Assembly: GCA_030123545.1 (NCBI GenBank)
Contig: CP126124.1
Span: 2,914,001 to 2,978,000, forward strand
DNA: 64,000 nucleotides
Source: Burkholderiaceae bacterium
Lineage (GTDB): Bacteria; Pseudomonadota; Gammaproteobacteria; Burkholderiales; Burkholderiaceae_C
Direction: 5' to 3'
Shown in pieces: positions 24,862 through 34,414 of this stretch. Position numbers and translations under genes: made by a program. Positions within the stretch are counted from its first letter, which is position 1. Every line of letters begins with the position of its first letter. A model generated the notes under the pieces. It was not told where the DNA came from, did no database searches, and saw only the letters and a program-made list of their open reading frames with translations.

Positions 24862-25929
24862 TTGACAGAATCTCATCAGGCCGAGGCCGCCCCCGGCAAA
24901 CCGAAGCTGGACTATCCGTTCGCGGCACCGCCCGAGCGCGGCCGCACGATCGAAGTCGCGCCCGGCGTGCTCTGGCTGCGCATGCCGCTGCCGTTCGCGC
25001 TCGACCACATTAATCTCTGGGCGGTCGAGGACGACGGCGGCTGGGCGCTGGTCGACACCGGCGTGCGCAACGAAGAGACCGTAAAGGTGTGGCGGGAACT
25101 GCTGGCGAACGCGGGCGACACGCGGCTGACCCGGGTGTTCGTCACGCACATGCATCCCGACCATGTCGGGATGGCCGGCTGGCTGACCCGCAAGTTCGAC
25201 CTGCGCCTGTGGATGACGCGGCTCGAGTACCTGAACTGCCGCGTGATGGTGTCCGACAGCGGGCGCGAGGCGCCGCCCGAAGCGCTCGCGTTCTACCGGC
25301 GCGCGGGCTGGTCCGAGCCGGCGCTGGAATCGTACCGTGCGCGCTTCGGGCGCTTCGGCAACATGATCCACCCGCTGCCCGACAGCTACCGCCGTCTCGT
25401 CGACGGCGAGGAGCTTCAGATCGGCCGCCACCTGTGGCGGGTCGTGGTCGGCAACGGCCATTCGCCGGAGCATGCGTGCCTGTACTGCCCCGAACTGAAG
25501 CTGCTGATCTCCGGCGACCAGGTGTTGCCCCGGATTTCGTCGAACATCTCGGTGTTCCCGGTCGAACCCGATGCCGATCCGATGGGTGACTGGCTCGCGT
25601 CGCTGGCCAAGGTCAAGCGCGAGGTGCCGGACGAGGTGCTGGTGCTGCCCGCGCACAACGAGTGCTTTCGGGGCCTGCACGCGCGACTGGACTACCTGGC
25701 CTCGTCGCAGCGCAATCTGCTCGGCCGCCTCACCGAGGCGCTGCGCGAGCCCAAACGCGTGATCGACCTGTTCGGCACGCTGTTCGGACGGCCGATCCGC
25801 GAGACCGACGTCGGCCTGCTCGGCATGGCGACCGGCGAGACCATCGCCTGCCTGAACCATCTGCGCCTGCGCGGCGCCGTGCAGTTGTCACTGGACGCGC
25901 AAGACGTGGCCTGGTATCAGGCGACGTAG
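24862..25929 (+). CDS. MBL-fold metallo-hydrolase
   Basis: A 355-residue metallo-beta-lactamase-fold hydrolase. The metal-binding motif is VTHMHPDHVGMAGWL (HxHxDH) near residue 95, with a further histidine in VGNGHSPEHACLY near residue 198 and the bridging aspartate in ISGDQVLP. The N-terminus WALVDTGVRNEETV is typical. The C-terminal extension of about 80 residues contains a helical region (YLASSQRNLLGRLTEALREPK), as in MBL proteins often annotated near fatty-acid metabolism. The start is a TTG at 24862 with GGAGA five bases upstream; the next ATG would remove 41 residues including a conserved strand. Substrate unknown. Confidence 0.82.
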   Translation: MTESHQAEAAPGKPKLDYPFAAPPERGRTIEVAPGVLWLRMPLPFALDHINLWAVEDDGGWALVDTGVRNEETVKVWRELLANAGDTRLTRVFVTHMHPDHVGMAGWLTRKFDLRLWMTRLEYLNCRVMVSDSGREAPPEALAFYRRAGWSEPALESYRARFGRFGNMIHPLPDSYRRLVDGEELQIGRHLWRVVVGNGHSPEHACLYCPELKLLISGDQVLPRISSNISVFPVEPDADPMGDWLASLAKVKREVPDEVLVLPAHNECFRGLHARLDYLASSQRNLLGRLTEALREPKRVIDLFGTLFGRPIRETDVGLLGMATGETIACLNHLRLRGAVQLSLDAQDVAWYQAT

Positions 25930-25964
25930 TCGCGCGTGCAACGGTGGCGGCCGGCACGCGCCAG

Positions 25965-26432
25965 CTATTGCGTCGCCGCCTGCTGGCAATGCGCCCTGTC
26001 GTACGCCAGCATCTTGGCCTCGGCGCTGGCGACCTCGATTCCGTCCTGGTTGACGCAGCGCCCTTCGAGCGTGACCAGACCGCCTCCGTGACGTGGTTTC
26101 GCGTCGAGCGCAGCCACGGTCCAGCGCACCTGCAGCGTGTCGCCGGCTCGCACCGGGTGCAGAAATCGGATCAGATGCTCGACATATGCAATCGCGGTGC
26201 CGTGGAACAGCATGCCGAGCGGTGCGGCCATCACGTTGCTGGTGAGATACCCGTGCGCGATGCGGCCCTCGAATCGGCTGGCCGCTGCGAACGACTGGTC
26301 GACATGCAGCGGATTGAAGTCGCCGAACAGGCCCGCGCCGAGCACGATATGCGCTTCGGTCAGCGTGCTGCTGGTGGTGAATTCGTCGCCGAGCCGCAGT
26401 TCGTCGAAGCTGCGTCCGATATGCAGATTCAT
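25965..26432 (-). CDS. MaoC-like hot-dog dehydratase
   Basis: A 155-residue protein with the hydratase-2 motif GLFGDFNPLHVDQSFA near residue 35 (catalytic Asp and His) followed by RIAHGYLTSNVMA. MaoC-like proteins hydrate enoyl-CoA thioesters or act as related dehydratases. It overlaps the upstream SDR gene by four bases (26429-26432), so the two are translationally coupled. Specific substrate is not visible. Confidence 0.82.
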   Translation of the reverse strand: MNLHIGRSFDELRLGDEFTTSSTLTEAHIVLGAGLFGDFNPLHVDQSFAAASRFEGRIAHGYLTSNVMAAPLGMLFHGTAIAYVEHLIRFLHPVRAGDTLQVRWTVAALDAKPRHGGGLVTLEGRCVNQDGIEVASAEAKMLAYDRAHCQQAATQ

Positions 26433-27382
26433 GTCGTTGCTCCTTTTGCGCGGCTGCGACCGCCTGCGCCCGGCAGTCCCTGCTCGACCGTCGGATAGCG
26501 CAGCGCAAGCCGCAGTTCACGCTTCATGCGGGCGTTGTCGAGCAGCCGCGACTCGCTCATGAAACTCAGCAGCATCAGCGGCAACGCGCTCTGCGCCGTG
26601 TCGCGCGACACGCGCGGCGGCTTAGCCAAACCGTACAGCCGCGCCGCAAGATCGAAGTAGTCACCCATCTTGAGTGTCGTGTCGTCGCTTGCGTTGTACA
26701 CCCGCTGCGACCGCCCCCGCCACAGCGCCAACGCGCAGGCGCGCGCCAGGTCGTCCGCGTGGATATGGCTGGTGTAGACGTCGTCCGGTTCGGCCAGCAC
26801 CGGAATCCCCTTCTCCAGGCGTTCCCGGGGCGTGCCGCCTTCGCGATCCGGCGCATAGATGCCCGGGATGCGCAGGATGCTGACCCGCACGCGCGCTCTG
26901 CTGCGCCCGAGAAAACGCACCGCCTGCTCGGCCGCGAGGCGCCGGCTGGCGCGCGGTGTGCGCGGGGAAGGCAGCCGACTCTCGGCCACCCGTGCGCCGC
27001 CGCAGTCCCCGTACACGCCGCTGGTCGAGCCGTAGACGAACGACGCCGGCGGCGCGCGCAGCCGCAGCACCTGCGTCAGGGCGCGGGTGCGCGGATCGCC
27101 CCAGCCCTCGGGTGGTGGCGGCGCGAGGCAGACCACCCGGGTCGCGATGCCGGCGAGCCGGCGCAGGCTCGCCGGCCGGTCCAGGTCGCCGCGCAACGGC
27201 GTGATGCGCTCTTCGCGCAGCAACGCAACACGTTGCGGCGACGAGGTCAGCGCGTACAGGCGCACGCGCGGCGCGAGGCCGCGCGCCACACGCAGGCCCA
27301 CGTCCCCGCAGCCGACCAGCAGCACGCGCTCGCGCCGAAACCGGCTGGGCAGCGCGCCGGCGGGGTATGGGTTTGCGGGCAC
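26429..27382 (-). CDS. NAD-dependent epimerase/SDR-type oxidoreductase
   Basis: A 317-residue extended-SDR-fold protein. The dinucleotide-binding motif is VLLVGCGDVGLRVARGL near residue 20 (GxGxxG, in the style of YeeZ-like proteins). The catalytic region reads SFVYGSTSGVYGDCGG near residue 115, where the usual YxxxK pattern is replaced by a diverged form, and a substrate-domain segment YTSHIHADDLARACALAL follows. Function is unknown. It starts 47 bases from the divergent reductase gene and is coupled to the MaoC-like gene downstream. Confidence 0.75.
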   Translation of the reverse strand: MPANPYPAGALPSRFRRERVLLVGCGDVGLRVARGLAPRVRLYALTSSPQRVALLREERITPLRGDLDRPASLRRLAGIATRVVCLAPPPPEGWGDPRTRALTQVLRLRAPPASFVYGSTSGVYGDCGGARVAESRLPSPRTPRASRRLAAEQAVRFLGRSRARVRVSILRIPGIYAPDREGGTPRERLEKGIPVLAEPDDVYTSHIHADDLARACALALWRGRSQRVYNASDDTTLKMGDYFDLAARLYGLAKPPRVSRDTAQSALPLMLLSFMSESRLLDNARMKRELRLALRYPTVEQGLPGAGGRSRAKGATT

Positions 27383-27429
27383 AATGATCGCTGGACGATG
27401 GAACGAACCGCCGAGGATAGCGAAGAAAG

Positions 27430-28470
27430 ATGGGTTTCAACATTTCCGTGCTCCCGAGCGGTCGCAGCTTCACGGCTGAGCCCGGCGAGACCATTCTGGC
27501 CGCCGGAATTCGCTCCGGCGTCGGTCTGCCGTACGGCTGCAAGGACGGCGCCTGCGGCTCGTGCAAGTGCCGCAAGCTCGAAGGCCGGGTAGAGCACGGC
27601 CCGCATCAGACGAAGGCACTCTCACCCGCGGAGGAAGCCAACGGCGCCATCCTCACCTGCTGCGGCGTGCCGCACAGCGACGTGGTGCTGGAGTCGCGCC
27701 AGGTGACCGACGAGAGCGCCTTCCCGGTGCGCAAGATGCCGACCCGGGTGATCACGCTGGAGCCCAAATCTGACGACGTGATGATGGTCCGGCTGCAGTT
27801 GCCGGCGAACGACCAGTTCAAGTACCACGCAGGACAGTACCTGGAGTTCATCCTGCGGGACGGCGCGCGCCGCAGCTACTCGATGGGCAACGCGCCGCAC
27901 AACGGCCCCGGCGTGGAGCTGCATATCCGCCACATGCCGGGCGGCAAGTTCACCGACCACGTGTTCAGCGCGATGAAGGAGCGGGAAATCCTGCGCATGG
28001 AAGGCCCGTATGGGAGCTTTTTCCTGCGCGAGGACTCGGACAAGCCGATGATCCTGCTCGCATCGGGGACCGGCTTCGCGCCGATCAAGGCGCTGATCGA
28101 GCACATGCAGTTCAAGGGCTTCGCGCGCCCCGCGACGCTGTACTGGGGCGGACGCCGCCCGCGTGACCTGTACCTGGATGACTGGGTGCGCGAGCGCGTC
28201 CTGGACATGCCCACGCTGCGCTACGTGCCGGTGATCTCGGACGCGCTACCCGAGGACGACTGGCACGGGCGAACGGGATTCGTTCACCGTGCCGTGCTGC
28301 AGGATCATCCGGACCTGTCGGGCTTTCAGGTCTATGCCTGCGGCGCGCCGATCGTCGTCGATTCGGCGCGCGCCGACTACACCGGCGAGGGCCGGCTGTC
28401 GCCCGACGATTTCTTCGCCGACGCGTTCACGTCGGAAGCCGACAAGACGCAGGCCGGCCTTGTTGCCTGA
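27430..28470 (+). CDS. Ferredoxin-NAD(P)H reductase of the CDP-6-deoxy-delta-3,4-glucoseen reductase type
   Basis: A 346-residue soluble oxidoreductase with three domains. The N-terminal plant-type [2Fe-2S] domain (residues 1-90) has YGCKDGACGSCKCRK and a distal LTCC. The FAD domain has RRSYSMGNAP (RxYS) near residue 155. The NAD domain contains LLASGTGFAPIKALIEH near residue 220 and ends with VYACGAPIVVDSAR. The common annotation refers to the AscD/E3 dideoxysugar enzyme, but no sugar genes are nearby, so it is better seen as a general electron-transfer reductase. ATG 27430 follows AAGAA weakly. It is divergent from the SDR gene. Confidence 0.85.
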   Translation: MGFNISVLPSGRSFTAEPGETILAAGIRSGVGLPYGCKDGACGSCKCRKLEGRVEHGPHQTKALSPAEEANGAILTCCGVPHSDVVLESRQVTDESAFPVRKMPTRVITLEPKSDDVMMVRLQLPANDQFKYHAGQYLEFILRDGARRSYSMGNAPHNGPGVELHIRHMPGGKFTDHVFSAMKEREILRMEGPYGSFFLREDSDKPMILLASGTGFAPIKALIEHMQFKGFARPATLYWGGRRPRDLYLDDWVRERVLDMPTLRYVPVISDALPEDDWHGRTGFVHRAVLQDHPDLSGFQVYACGAPIVVDSARADYTGEGRLSPDDFFADAFTSEADKTQAGLVA

Positions 28471-28512
28471 TCCGCGGTGGCCGCACGGCCGGGGATTGCC
28501 GCTGCTGACGGA

Positions 28513-28908
28513 TTACTTCGCGCCTTCGGCTTTCTTGTCTTCGCGCATTTGCATCGGACGATGCATGCCGCCCTTGCGCGCGCCGTGCTTCATCGTCTCG
28601 CGATGCATCGCCGTAGGGGTCTGTTCAGGCCGGCCGCTCTTGAAGTCCTCGTAGGCGGCCGACATCCGCTCCTCGCGCGCCTTCATCTGGCCGGCTTCGG
28701 ACATCGGCATCTCGTGCGCACCGGCCTTGTGCCAAGCCTTCTTGTGCGCGGCGGCCTTGTGTTGCATCTTGTGCGGAGCAGCCTTGGCCTTGCTCGGCGC
28801 CGCAGGCGTGACCGCGGGCGTTGCCGCGGGAGCGGCGGCCGGAGTCTGGGCAAACGCGACGCCGCCGGCAGCCAGGAGGGCGGCGAGCAACAGCTTGTGA
28901 ATCTTCAT
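28513..28908 (-). CDS. Small secreted Ala/Lys/His-rich protein
   Basis: A 131-residue protein with a clear signal peptide (MKIHKLLLAALLAAGGVAFA, cleavage after residue 20). The mature part begins with an Ala/Pro repeat (QTPAAAPAATPAVTPAAP) followed by a basic, His- and Met-rich stretch with KAAAHKK- and HKAGAHEM-like repeats and a charged end. Composition suggests a periplasmic, low-complexity protein that could bind metal or anionic polymers; this is inference. No catalytic motif is visible. GAAGGAACC lies before the start at 28908. Confidence 0.6.
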   Translation of the reverse strand: MKIHKLLLAALLAAGGVAFAQTPAAAPAATPAVTPAAPSKAKAAPHKMQHKAAAHKKAWHKAGAHEMPMSEAGQMKAREERMSAAYEDFKSGRPEQTPTAMHRETMKHGARKGGMHRPMQMREDKKAEGAK

Positions 28909-29077
28909 CTGGGTTCCTTCGAATTCATGGAAAACGCTCCACCTCGATATAACGCGATGCGACGCGGTCGGAACGACAGGCCGCACCGGACTGGACGTAA
29001 TCAGATGTAAGCGAATGGCAAGTGCGTGCCAGAGCGACCGATGCCGCAACCGTGCGCCGTGATCTGCGCCAGCCGGA

Positions 29078-29794
<717 letters not shown>

Positions 29795-29847
29795 ATCAGC
29801 TTTCGACCACGCATCGCGCCACCCGCGACGCATCAAACCAACTGGGC

Positions 29848-29985
29848 CCGAAGGCCGCGGAGCAGGCCATGCCAGCAACCGCCACGGCGCGGCTTTGCCG
29901 GGCCGCTGGCGGTGCCCCATCGAGGGGAGTGGCGTAACAACGCGCAGCGTGTGGAGCCTGGGGGTGTATCACTTCAATGACCGCC
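29848..29985. repeat. Mosaic intergenic repeat between livG and livF (copy 1)
   Basis: This stretch shares ordered blocks with 49950-50090: GGCCGCGGAGCAGGCC (with GTGGCCGCGGAGCAGGCC in the other copy), a GGCTYYGCCGGKCCGC hairpin, a CCCC..GGGG block followed by TGGCG, and the ending AGCCTGGGGGTRTWTCACTTCA. The final block runs into the livG stop codon region. It is an interspersed repeat about 130 bases long rather than chance similarity, as block order and spacing are kept. Confidence 0.6.
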
Positions 29986-30753
29986 GCCGGTGCCCAGGTA
30001 GGCCTCAATCACCTTCTCGTTCTTCTGCACCTCGGCCGGCGTGCCCTCGGCGATCTGCTTGCCGTAGTCGAGCACCGTGACCCGGTCGCACAGCCCCATC
30101 ACGAGCTTCACGTCGTGCTCGATCAGCAGGATGGTGCGGTTGTCCTTGCGAATCTGGTCGATCAGCTCGCGCAATTGCACTTTCTCGGTCGCGTTCATGC
30201 CGGCAGCCGGCTCATCGAGCGCGATCAGTTGCGGATCGGTCGCCAGCGCACGCGCGATCTCCAGCCGCCGCTGGTCGCCGTAGCTGAGCGTGCGCGCCTT
30301 GTAGTCTGCGAACTTGCCGATGCTGACGTAGTCCAGCAGTTCGTGCGCCCGCTTCGCGATCGCGGCCTCCTCGGCCATGAACCCCGCGCCGCGGAAGATC
30401 GCGCCGATCACGCCGGAGCTGGTGCGCACGTGGCGCCCGACCATCACGTTCTCCAGCGCCGTCATCTCGGCGAACAGCCGGATGTTCTGGAACGTGCGGG
30501 CGATGCCTGCCTTCGCGACTTCGTGCACCGCGGTCGGCTTGTACGGCTGGCCGGCCAGCTCGAACGTCCCGCTGTCCGGCGTGTACAGGCCGGTCAGCAC
30601 GTTGAAGAACGTGGTCTTGCCGGCGCCATTCGGGCCGATCAGGCCGTACACCTGGCCACGTTCGATGCGGATGCCGACGTCGGTCAGCGCCTGCAGCCCG
30701 CCGAAGCGCTTGGAAACACCGGCGACATTGAGGACCGTATCCGTTTGAGCCAT
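29974..30753 (-). CDS. livG: Branched-chain amino acid ABC transporter ATP-binding protein LivG
   Basis: A 259-residue ABC ATPase. Walker A is GPNGAGKTTFFNVL, the LivG-type segment is AGIARTFQNIRLFAEMTALENV, the signature is LSYGDQRRLEIARAL and Walker B is IALDEPAAGMNATE. The family C-terminal AEGTPAEVQKNEKVIEAYLG is present. The start at 30753 has GGGGAG five bases upstream. It follows livM by 29 bases. Confidence 0.94.
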   Translation of the reverse strand: MAQTDTVLNVAGVSKRFGGLQALTDVGIRIERGQVYGLIGPNGAGKTTFFNVLTGLYTPDSGTFELAGQPYKPTAVHEVAKAGIARTFQNIRLFAEMTALENVMVGRHVRTSSGVIGAIFRGAGFMAEEAAIAKRAHELLDYVSIGKFADYKARTLSYGDQRRLEIARALATDPQLIALDEPAAGMNATEKVQLRELIDQIRKDNRTILLIEHDVKLVMGLCDRVTVLDYGKQIAEGTPAEVQKNEKVIEAYLGTGGGH

Positions 30754-30782
30754 GTTGCTCCCCACCTTCTGGTCTGCAGCGT

Positions 30783-31913
30783 TCAATCGGGCGCGGCCGA
30801 TGCAACGACGCGGTCCGGCTGGCCACCTCCGCCCCGTCTGGCCTTCAGCGACTTGCCGTGCTCCGGCGCCGGCCACAGGCCGCGCGGCCGCAACAGCATG
30901 ATGATGATCATCGCCAGCGCGATCAGCAGCTGGCGCAGGATCGCCGCGTCGAGCCGCCCGCCGGTCATCTGCTGCAGCGGCGTCGCGACATAGCGCAGCA
31001 CCTCGGGCAGCGACGACAACAGCAGCGCACCCAGAATGACGCCCGGCAGATAGCCCATGCCGCCGAGCACCACCATCGCGACCACCATCACCGATTCCAT
31101 CAGGCTGAACGATTCGGGCGAAACGAAACCCTGGAACGCGGAGAACATCACGCCCGAGACACCGCCGAACGTGGCGCCCATGCCGAACGCCAGCAGCTTC
31201 ATGTTGCGCGTGTTGATGCCCATCGCCTTGGCCGCGATCTCGTCCTCGCGGATCGCCATCCAGGCGCGGCCGATGCGCGACAGCTGCAGCCGATGGCAGA
31301 TCACGATGCTGAGAATCACCAGCGCCAGCAGCACGTAGTAGTACAGGCTCACCGGCGCCACGGTATAGCCCATCACCGTCAGCGGCTTGCCCAGATCCAG
31401 CCCGAACAGATGGATGTTGTGGATCTGGTCCACCCCCTTCGGTCCGTTCGTGATGTTGATCGGCGCGTCGAGGTTGTTCATGAACACCCGGATGATTTCG
31501 CCGAAGCCTAAAGTGACGATCGCCAGGTAGTCGCCGCGCAACTTGAGCGTCGGCGCGCCGAGGATCACGCCGAATATCCCGGCCAGCGCCGCGCCCGCGG
31601 GCAGCACGACCCACCACGGCGTCTCCAGGCCGTTCGGAAAATGCGCGGCAATCGCCTGGAACGCACCGGAGAGCTGCGGCGAATTGAGCAGGCCGTACAT
31701 GTAGGCGCCGATCGCGTAGAACGCGATGTAGCCCAGGTCCAGCAAACCGGCGTAGCCGACGACGATGTTCAGCCCCAGCGCCAGCATCGTGTACAAGAGC
31801 GCGTTGTCGAGAATGCGCACCCAGGCGTCGCCGGCGTTCTGCAGCACCAGCGGCAGCACGAACAAGGCAACGCCGGCGGCGCAGAAGGCGGCGATTTGTC
31901 GGCTTCGGTTCAT
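30783..31913 (-). CDS. livM: Branched-chain amino acid ABC transporter permease LivM
   Basis: A 376-residue inner-membrane permease with around ten hydrophobic segments. Landmarks are LNIVVGYAGLLDLGYIAFYAIGAY near residue 50, PTLKLRGDYLAIVTLGFGEIIR near residue 120 and the EAA-like loop SRIGRAWMAIREDEIAAKAMGI near residue 215. The C-terminus extends about 25 polar residues beyond the last helix (KSLKARRGGGGQPDR). Start 31913 is used because the longer frame to 31949 lies within livH. It overlaps nothing and lies 16 bases behind livH. Confidence 0.92.
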   Translation of the reverse strand: MNRSRQIAAFCAAGVALFVLPLVLQNAGDAWVRILDNALLYTMLALGLNIVVGYAGLLDLGYIAFYAIGAYMYGLLNSPQLSGAFQAIAAHFPNGLETPWWVVLPAGAALAGIFGVILGAPTLKLRGDYLAIVTLGFGEIIRVFMNNLDAPINITNGPKGVDQIHNIHLFGLDLGKPLTVMGYTVAPVSLYYYVLLALVILSIVICHRLQLSRIGRAWMAIREDEIAAKAMGINTRNMKLLAFGMGATFGGVSGVMFSAFQGFVSPESFSLMESVMVVAMVVLGGMGYLPGVILGALLLSSLPEVLRYVATPLQQMTGGRLDAAILRQLLIALAMIIIMLLRPRGLWPAPEHGKSLKARRGGGGQPDRVVASAAPD

Positions 31914-31929
31914 GGTCAGCCCCAGGTGA

Positions 31930-32859
31930 TCAGGCACGGTCCGCGACACGCTCGCCGAGCAGGCCCGACGGGCGCAGCGTGAGCACGCAGATCAGCACGA
32001 TGAACGCGAAGATGTCGACATAGTTGCTGCCCAGGATGCCGCCGGTGATCTGGCCGATGTAGCCGGCACCTAGCGATTCGACCAGTCCGAGCACGATGCC
32101 GCCGACCACCGCGCCGGCCAGGTTGCCGATGCCACCGAACACCGCCGCGGTGAACGCCTTCAGGCCGGGCATAAAGCCCATCATGTGCTGCACCGTGCCG
32201 TAGTTCGACGCGTACATCACGCCGGCGATCGCGGCCAGCACCGCGCCGATCACGAAGGTCGCCGAAATCACGCCGTCAGGATTGACACCCATCAGCGCCG
32301 CCACGCGCGGGTTCTCGGACGTGGCGCGCATCGCGCGGCCGAGCCGGGTGTAGTTCACGAGCCAGGTCAGGCCCACCAGCGAGACCACGGTGGTGATCAG
32401 GATCACCACCTGCGTCGGCGTGATCACGGCGCCGCCGACGTTGTACGGCATGCTCGGCAGCAGCGTCGGGTACGGCTTGTAGCTCGGCTTCCAGATGATC
32501 ATCGCCAGCACTTCGAGCAGCAGCGACATGCCGACCGCGGTGATCAGCGGCGCGAGCTTGGGCGCGTTGCGCAGCGGCCGGTACGCCACCTTCTCGATCA
32601 CGTAGTTGACCGCCGCGGCAATGACGCAGGCAACGATCAGCGAGATCAGCAGCACGAGCCAGCCGGGCATGGTCGGCGCCACCTTCTGCAGCATGCCGAT
32701 CACCGACCAGCTGGTCAGCGCGCCGACCATCAGCACGTCGCCATGCGCAAAATTGATCAGGTTGATGATGCCGTAGACCATGGTGTAGCCCAGGGCGATC
32801 AACGCGTACATGCTGCCGAGCACCAGACCGTTGATGATCTGCTGGAGCAGAATATCCAT
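31930..32859 (-). CDS. livH: Branched-chain amino acid ABC transporter permease LivH
   Basis: A 309-residue permease, the partner of LivM. The N-terminus MDILLQQIINGLVLGSMYAL and the following YTMVYGIINLINFAHGDVLM are the classic LivH signature; the cytoplasmic loop TRLGRAMRATSENPRVAALMGVN lies near residue 190. GGAGAAA precedes the start at 32859. It is the first gene of the livHMGF cluster; no periplasmic binding protein gene is adjacent, so the cognate binding protein must be elsewhere. Confidence 0.94.
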   Translation of the reverse strand: MDILLQQIINGLVLGSMYALIALGYTMVYGIINLINFAHGDVLMVGALTSWSVIGMLQKVAPTMPGWLVLLISLIVACVIAAAVNYVIEKVAYRPLRNAPKLAPLITAVGMSLLLEVLAMIIWKPSYKPYPTLLPSMPYNVGGAVITPTQVVILITTVVSLVGLTWLVNYTRLGRAMRATSENPRVAALMGVNPDGVISATFVIGAVLAAIAGVMYASNYGTVQHMMGFMPGLKAFTAAVFGGIGNLAGAVVGGIVLGLVESLGAGYIGQITGGILGSNYVDIFAFIVLICVLTLRPSGLLGERVADRA

Positions 32860-32967
32860 CGAGTTTCTCCGATTTTGTAAGCGGCTCTTGCCAGATGACG
32901 TCTGCGCGAGCCTGGGAGGGGTGGGCTGTCGGCAGTCTGACCTTGTGAGTCGTGTCGTTCACCTAGC

Positions 32968-33001
32968 AAAAACCCGCCTGAAGTACTACCCCGGCGGGTT
33001 T
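32968..33001 (-). terminator. Terminator downstream of rarA
   Basis: Nine-base arms AAACCCGCC (32970-32978) and GGCGGGTTT (32993-33001) enclose a 14-base loop. On the minus strand the second arm is followed by a five-T run, so it ends leftward transcription from rarA before livH. Confidence 0.75.
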
Positions 33002-33109
33002 GTGGTGCGGAATTGTAGCGTTACGTTCTGCCCGCAACGAGCGCTCATTGAGCCTTTGCGGCCGGGGTTTACCCTTGGTCAGGCCGCTCGATGAAAGCCC
33101 GCCGAAATC

Positions 33110-34414
33110 CTACGAACGGTGCTCTCCGTTCAGGCGCCGCAGCTCGCGCAGCCGCTCGGCGATGCGCAGCTCGAGTCCGCGTTCGACCGGCCGGTAGAAG
33201 GTCGGCGCCTCGATGTCGTCGGGCCAGTAGCGCTCGCCCGCGGCGAAACCGCCCTCCTCGTCGTGCGTGTAGCGGTAGCCGCGCCCGTAGTCGAGATCCT
33301 TCATCAGCTTGGTCGGCGCATTGCGCAGATGCAGCGGCACCGCGCGCGTACCGTCGTCGCGGACGAACGCGCGGGCCTCGCCGAACGCCTTGTACACCGC
33401 GTTGGATTTGGGCGCGACCGCGAGATAGACCGCGCATTCGGCCAGCGCCAGCTCGCCCTCGGGGCTGCCGAGCCGCTCGTAGACCTCGGCCGCGTCCAGC
33501 GCCAGCCGCAGCGCGCGCGGGTCGGCCAGGCCGATGTCCTCGCTCGCCATGCGCACCATGCGCCGCGCCAGATAGCGCGGGTCCGCGCCGCCGTCCAACA
33601 TGCGCGCCAGCCAGTACAGCGCCGCGTCGGGGTCCGAGCCGCGCACCGACTTGTGCAGCGCGCTGATCGTGTCGTAGAACTGCTCGCCGCCCTTGTCGTA
33701 GCGGCGCAGCCGCTCGCCCAGCACCTTCAGCAGCCAGGCGTCGTCGATGCGCTCGAGCCCTTCGGCGCCGGCCGCGACGGCCAGGGTCTCCAGCGTGTTG
33801 AGCAGCCGCCGCGCGTCGCCGTCGGCGTAGCCGATCAGGCGCTCGATTGCTCCGTTTTCGATAGCTGCAACCGCCCGTATCTCCTGGGCTCTGGCTACGA
33901 TTTGCTTCAAATCTTCGTCGGAAAGCGGCTGCAGCACGTACACCGCGGCGCGCGACAGCAACGCCGAATTGACTTCGAACGACGGGTTCTCGGTGGTCGC
34001 GCCGATGAAGGTGAAAAGCCCCGACTCCACGTGCGGCAGGAACGCGTCCTGCTGCGCTTTGTTGAAGCGGTGCACCTCGTCGACGAACACGATGGTGCGC
34101 TGGCGCATCAGGCCTTCGCGCGCGGTGCGGGCCTGCTCGACCGCGTCGCGGATGTCCTTCACGCCGCCGAGCACCGCGCTGATCGCGATGAACTGCGCGT
34201 CGAACGCATCGGCCATCAGCCGCGCAATCGTGGTCTTGCCGGTGCCAGGCGGCCCCCACAGGATGCAGCTGTGCGGCTGCCCCGATTCGAACGCCACGCG
34301 CAGCGGCATGCCCGGGCCGAGCAGGTGCGGCTGGCCGACCACCTCGGCCAGGGCTTTCGGGCGAAGGCGCTCGGCCAGCGGCGCTTGGGCGGAGGACGCT
34401 GCCTGTTGGTTCAT
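33110..34414 (-). CDS. rarA: Replication-associated recombination protein A (MgsA/RarA)
   Basis: A 434-residue AAA+ ATPase related to clamp loaders, acting at stalled replication forks. It has Walker A WGPPGTGKTTIARL near residue 55, Walker B IVFVDEVHRFNKAQQDAFLP, sensor 1 FIGATTENPSFEVNSALLSR and sensor 2 YADGDARRLLNTLE. The C-terminal tetramerisation part (KSVRGSDPDAALYWLARML, RMVRMASEDIGLADP, NAPTKLMKDLDYGRGYRY) is complete. The 5' end overlaps the intI relic's stop codon by four bases (ATGA). In related genomes rarA normally follows lolA; here about 10 kb of integron material lies between. A family-specific repeat is embedded in frame around residues 165-190. Confidence 0.95.
   Translation of the reverse strand: MNQQAASSAQAPLAERLRPKALAEVVGQPHLLGPGMPLRVAFESGQPHSCILWGPPGTGKTTIARLMADAFDAQFIAISAVLGGVKDIRDAVEQARTAREGLMRQRTIVFVDEVHRFNKAQQDAFLPHVESGLFTFIGATTENPSFEVNSALLSRAAVYVLQPLSDEDLKQIVARAQEIRAVAAIENGAIERLIGYADGDARRLLNTLETLAVAAGAEGLERIDDAWLLKVLGERLRRYDKGGEQFYDTISALHKSVRGSDPDAALYWLARMLDGGADPRYLARRMVRMASEDIGLADPRALRLALDAAEVYERLGSPEGELALAECAVYLAVAPKSNAVYKAFGEARAFVRDDGTRAVPLHLRNAPTKLMKDLDYGRGYRYTHDEEGGFAAGERYWPDDIEAPTFYRPVERGLELRIAERLRELRRLNGEHRS
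33850..33912. repeat. Comamonadaceae-type dispersed repeat embedded in rarA
   Basis: The stretch contains CGATAGCTGC at one end (about 33852) and GGCTCTGGCTACGATTTGCTTCAAA at the other (about 33886-33910). From memory this architecture (GATAGCTG, variable GC-rich centre, then GGCT followed by TTTGCTTCAAA) recurs between genes in Comamonadaceae. It is in frame here and encodes the ARAQEIRAVAAIENG segment. Confidence 0.4.
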
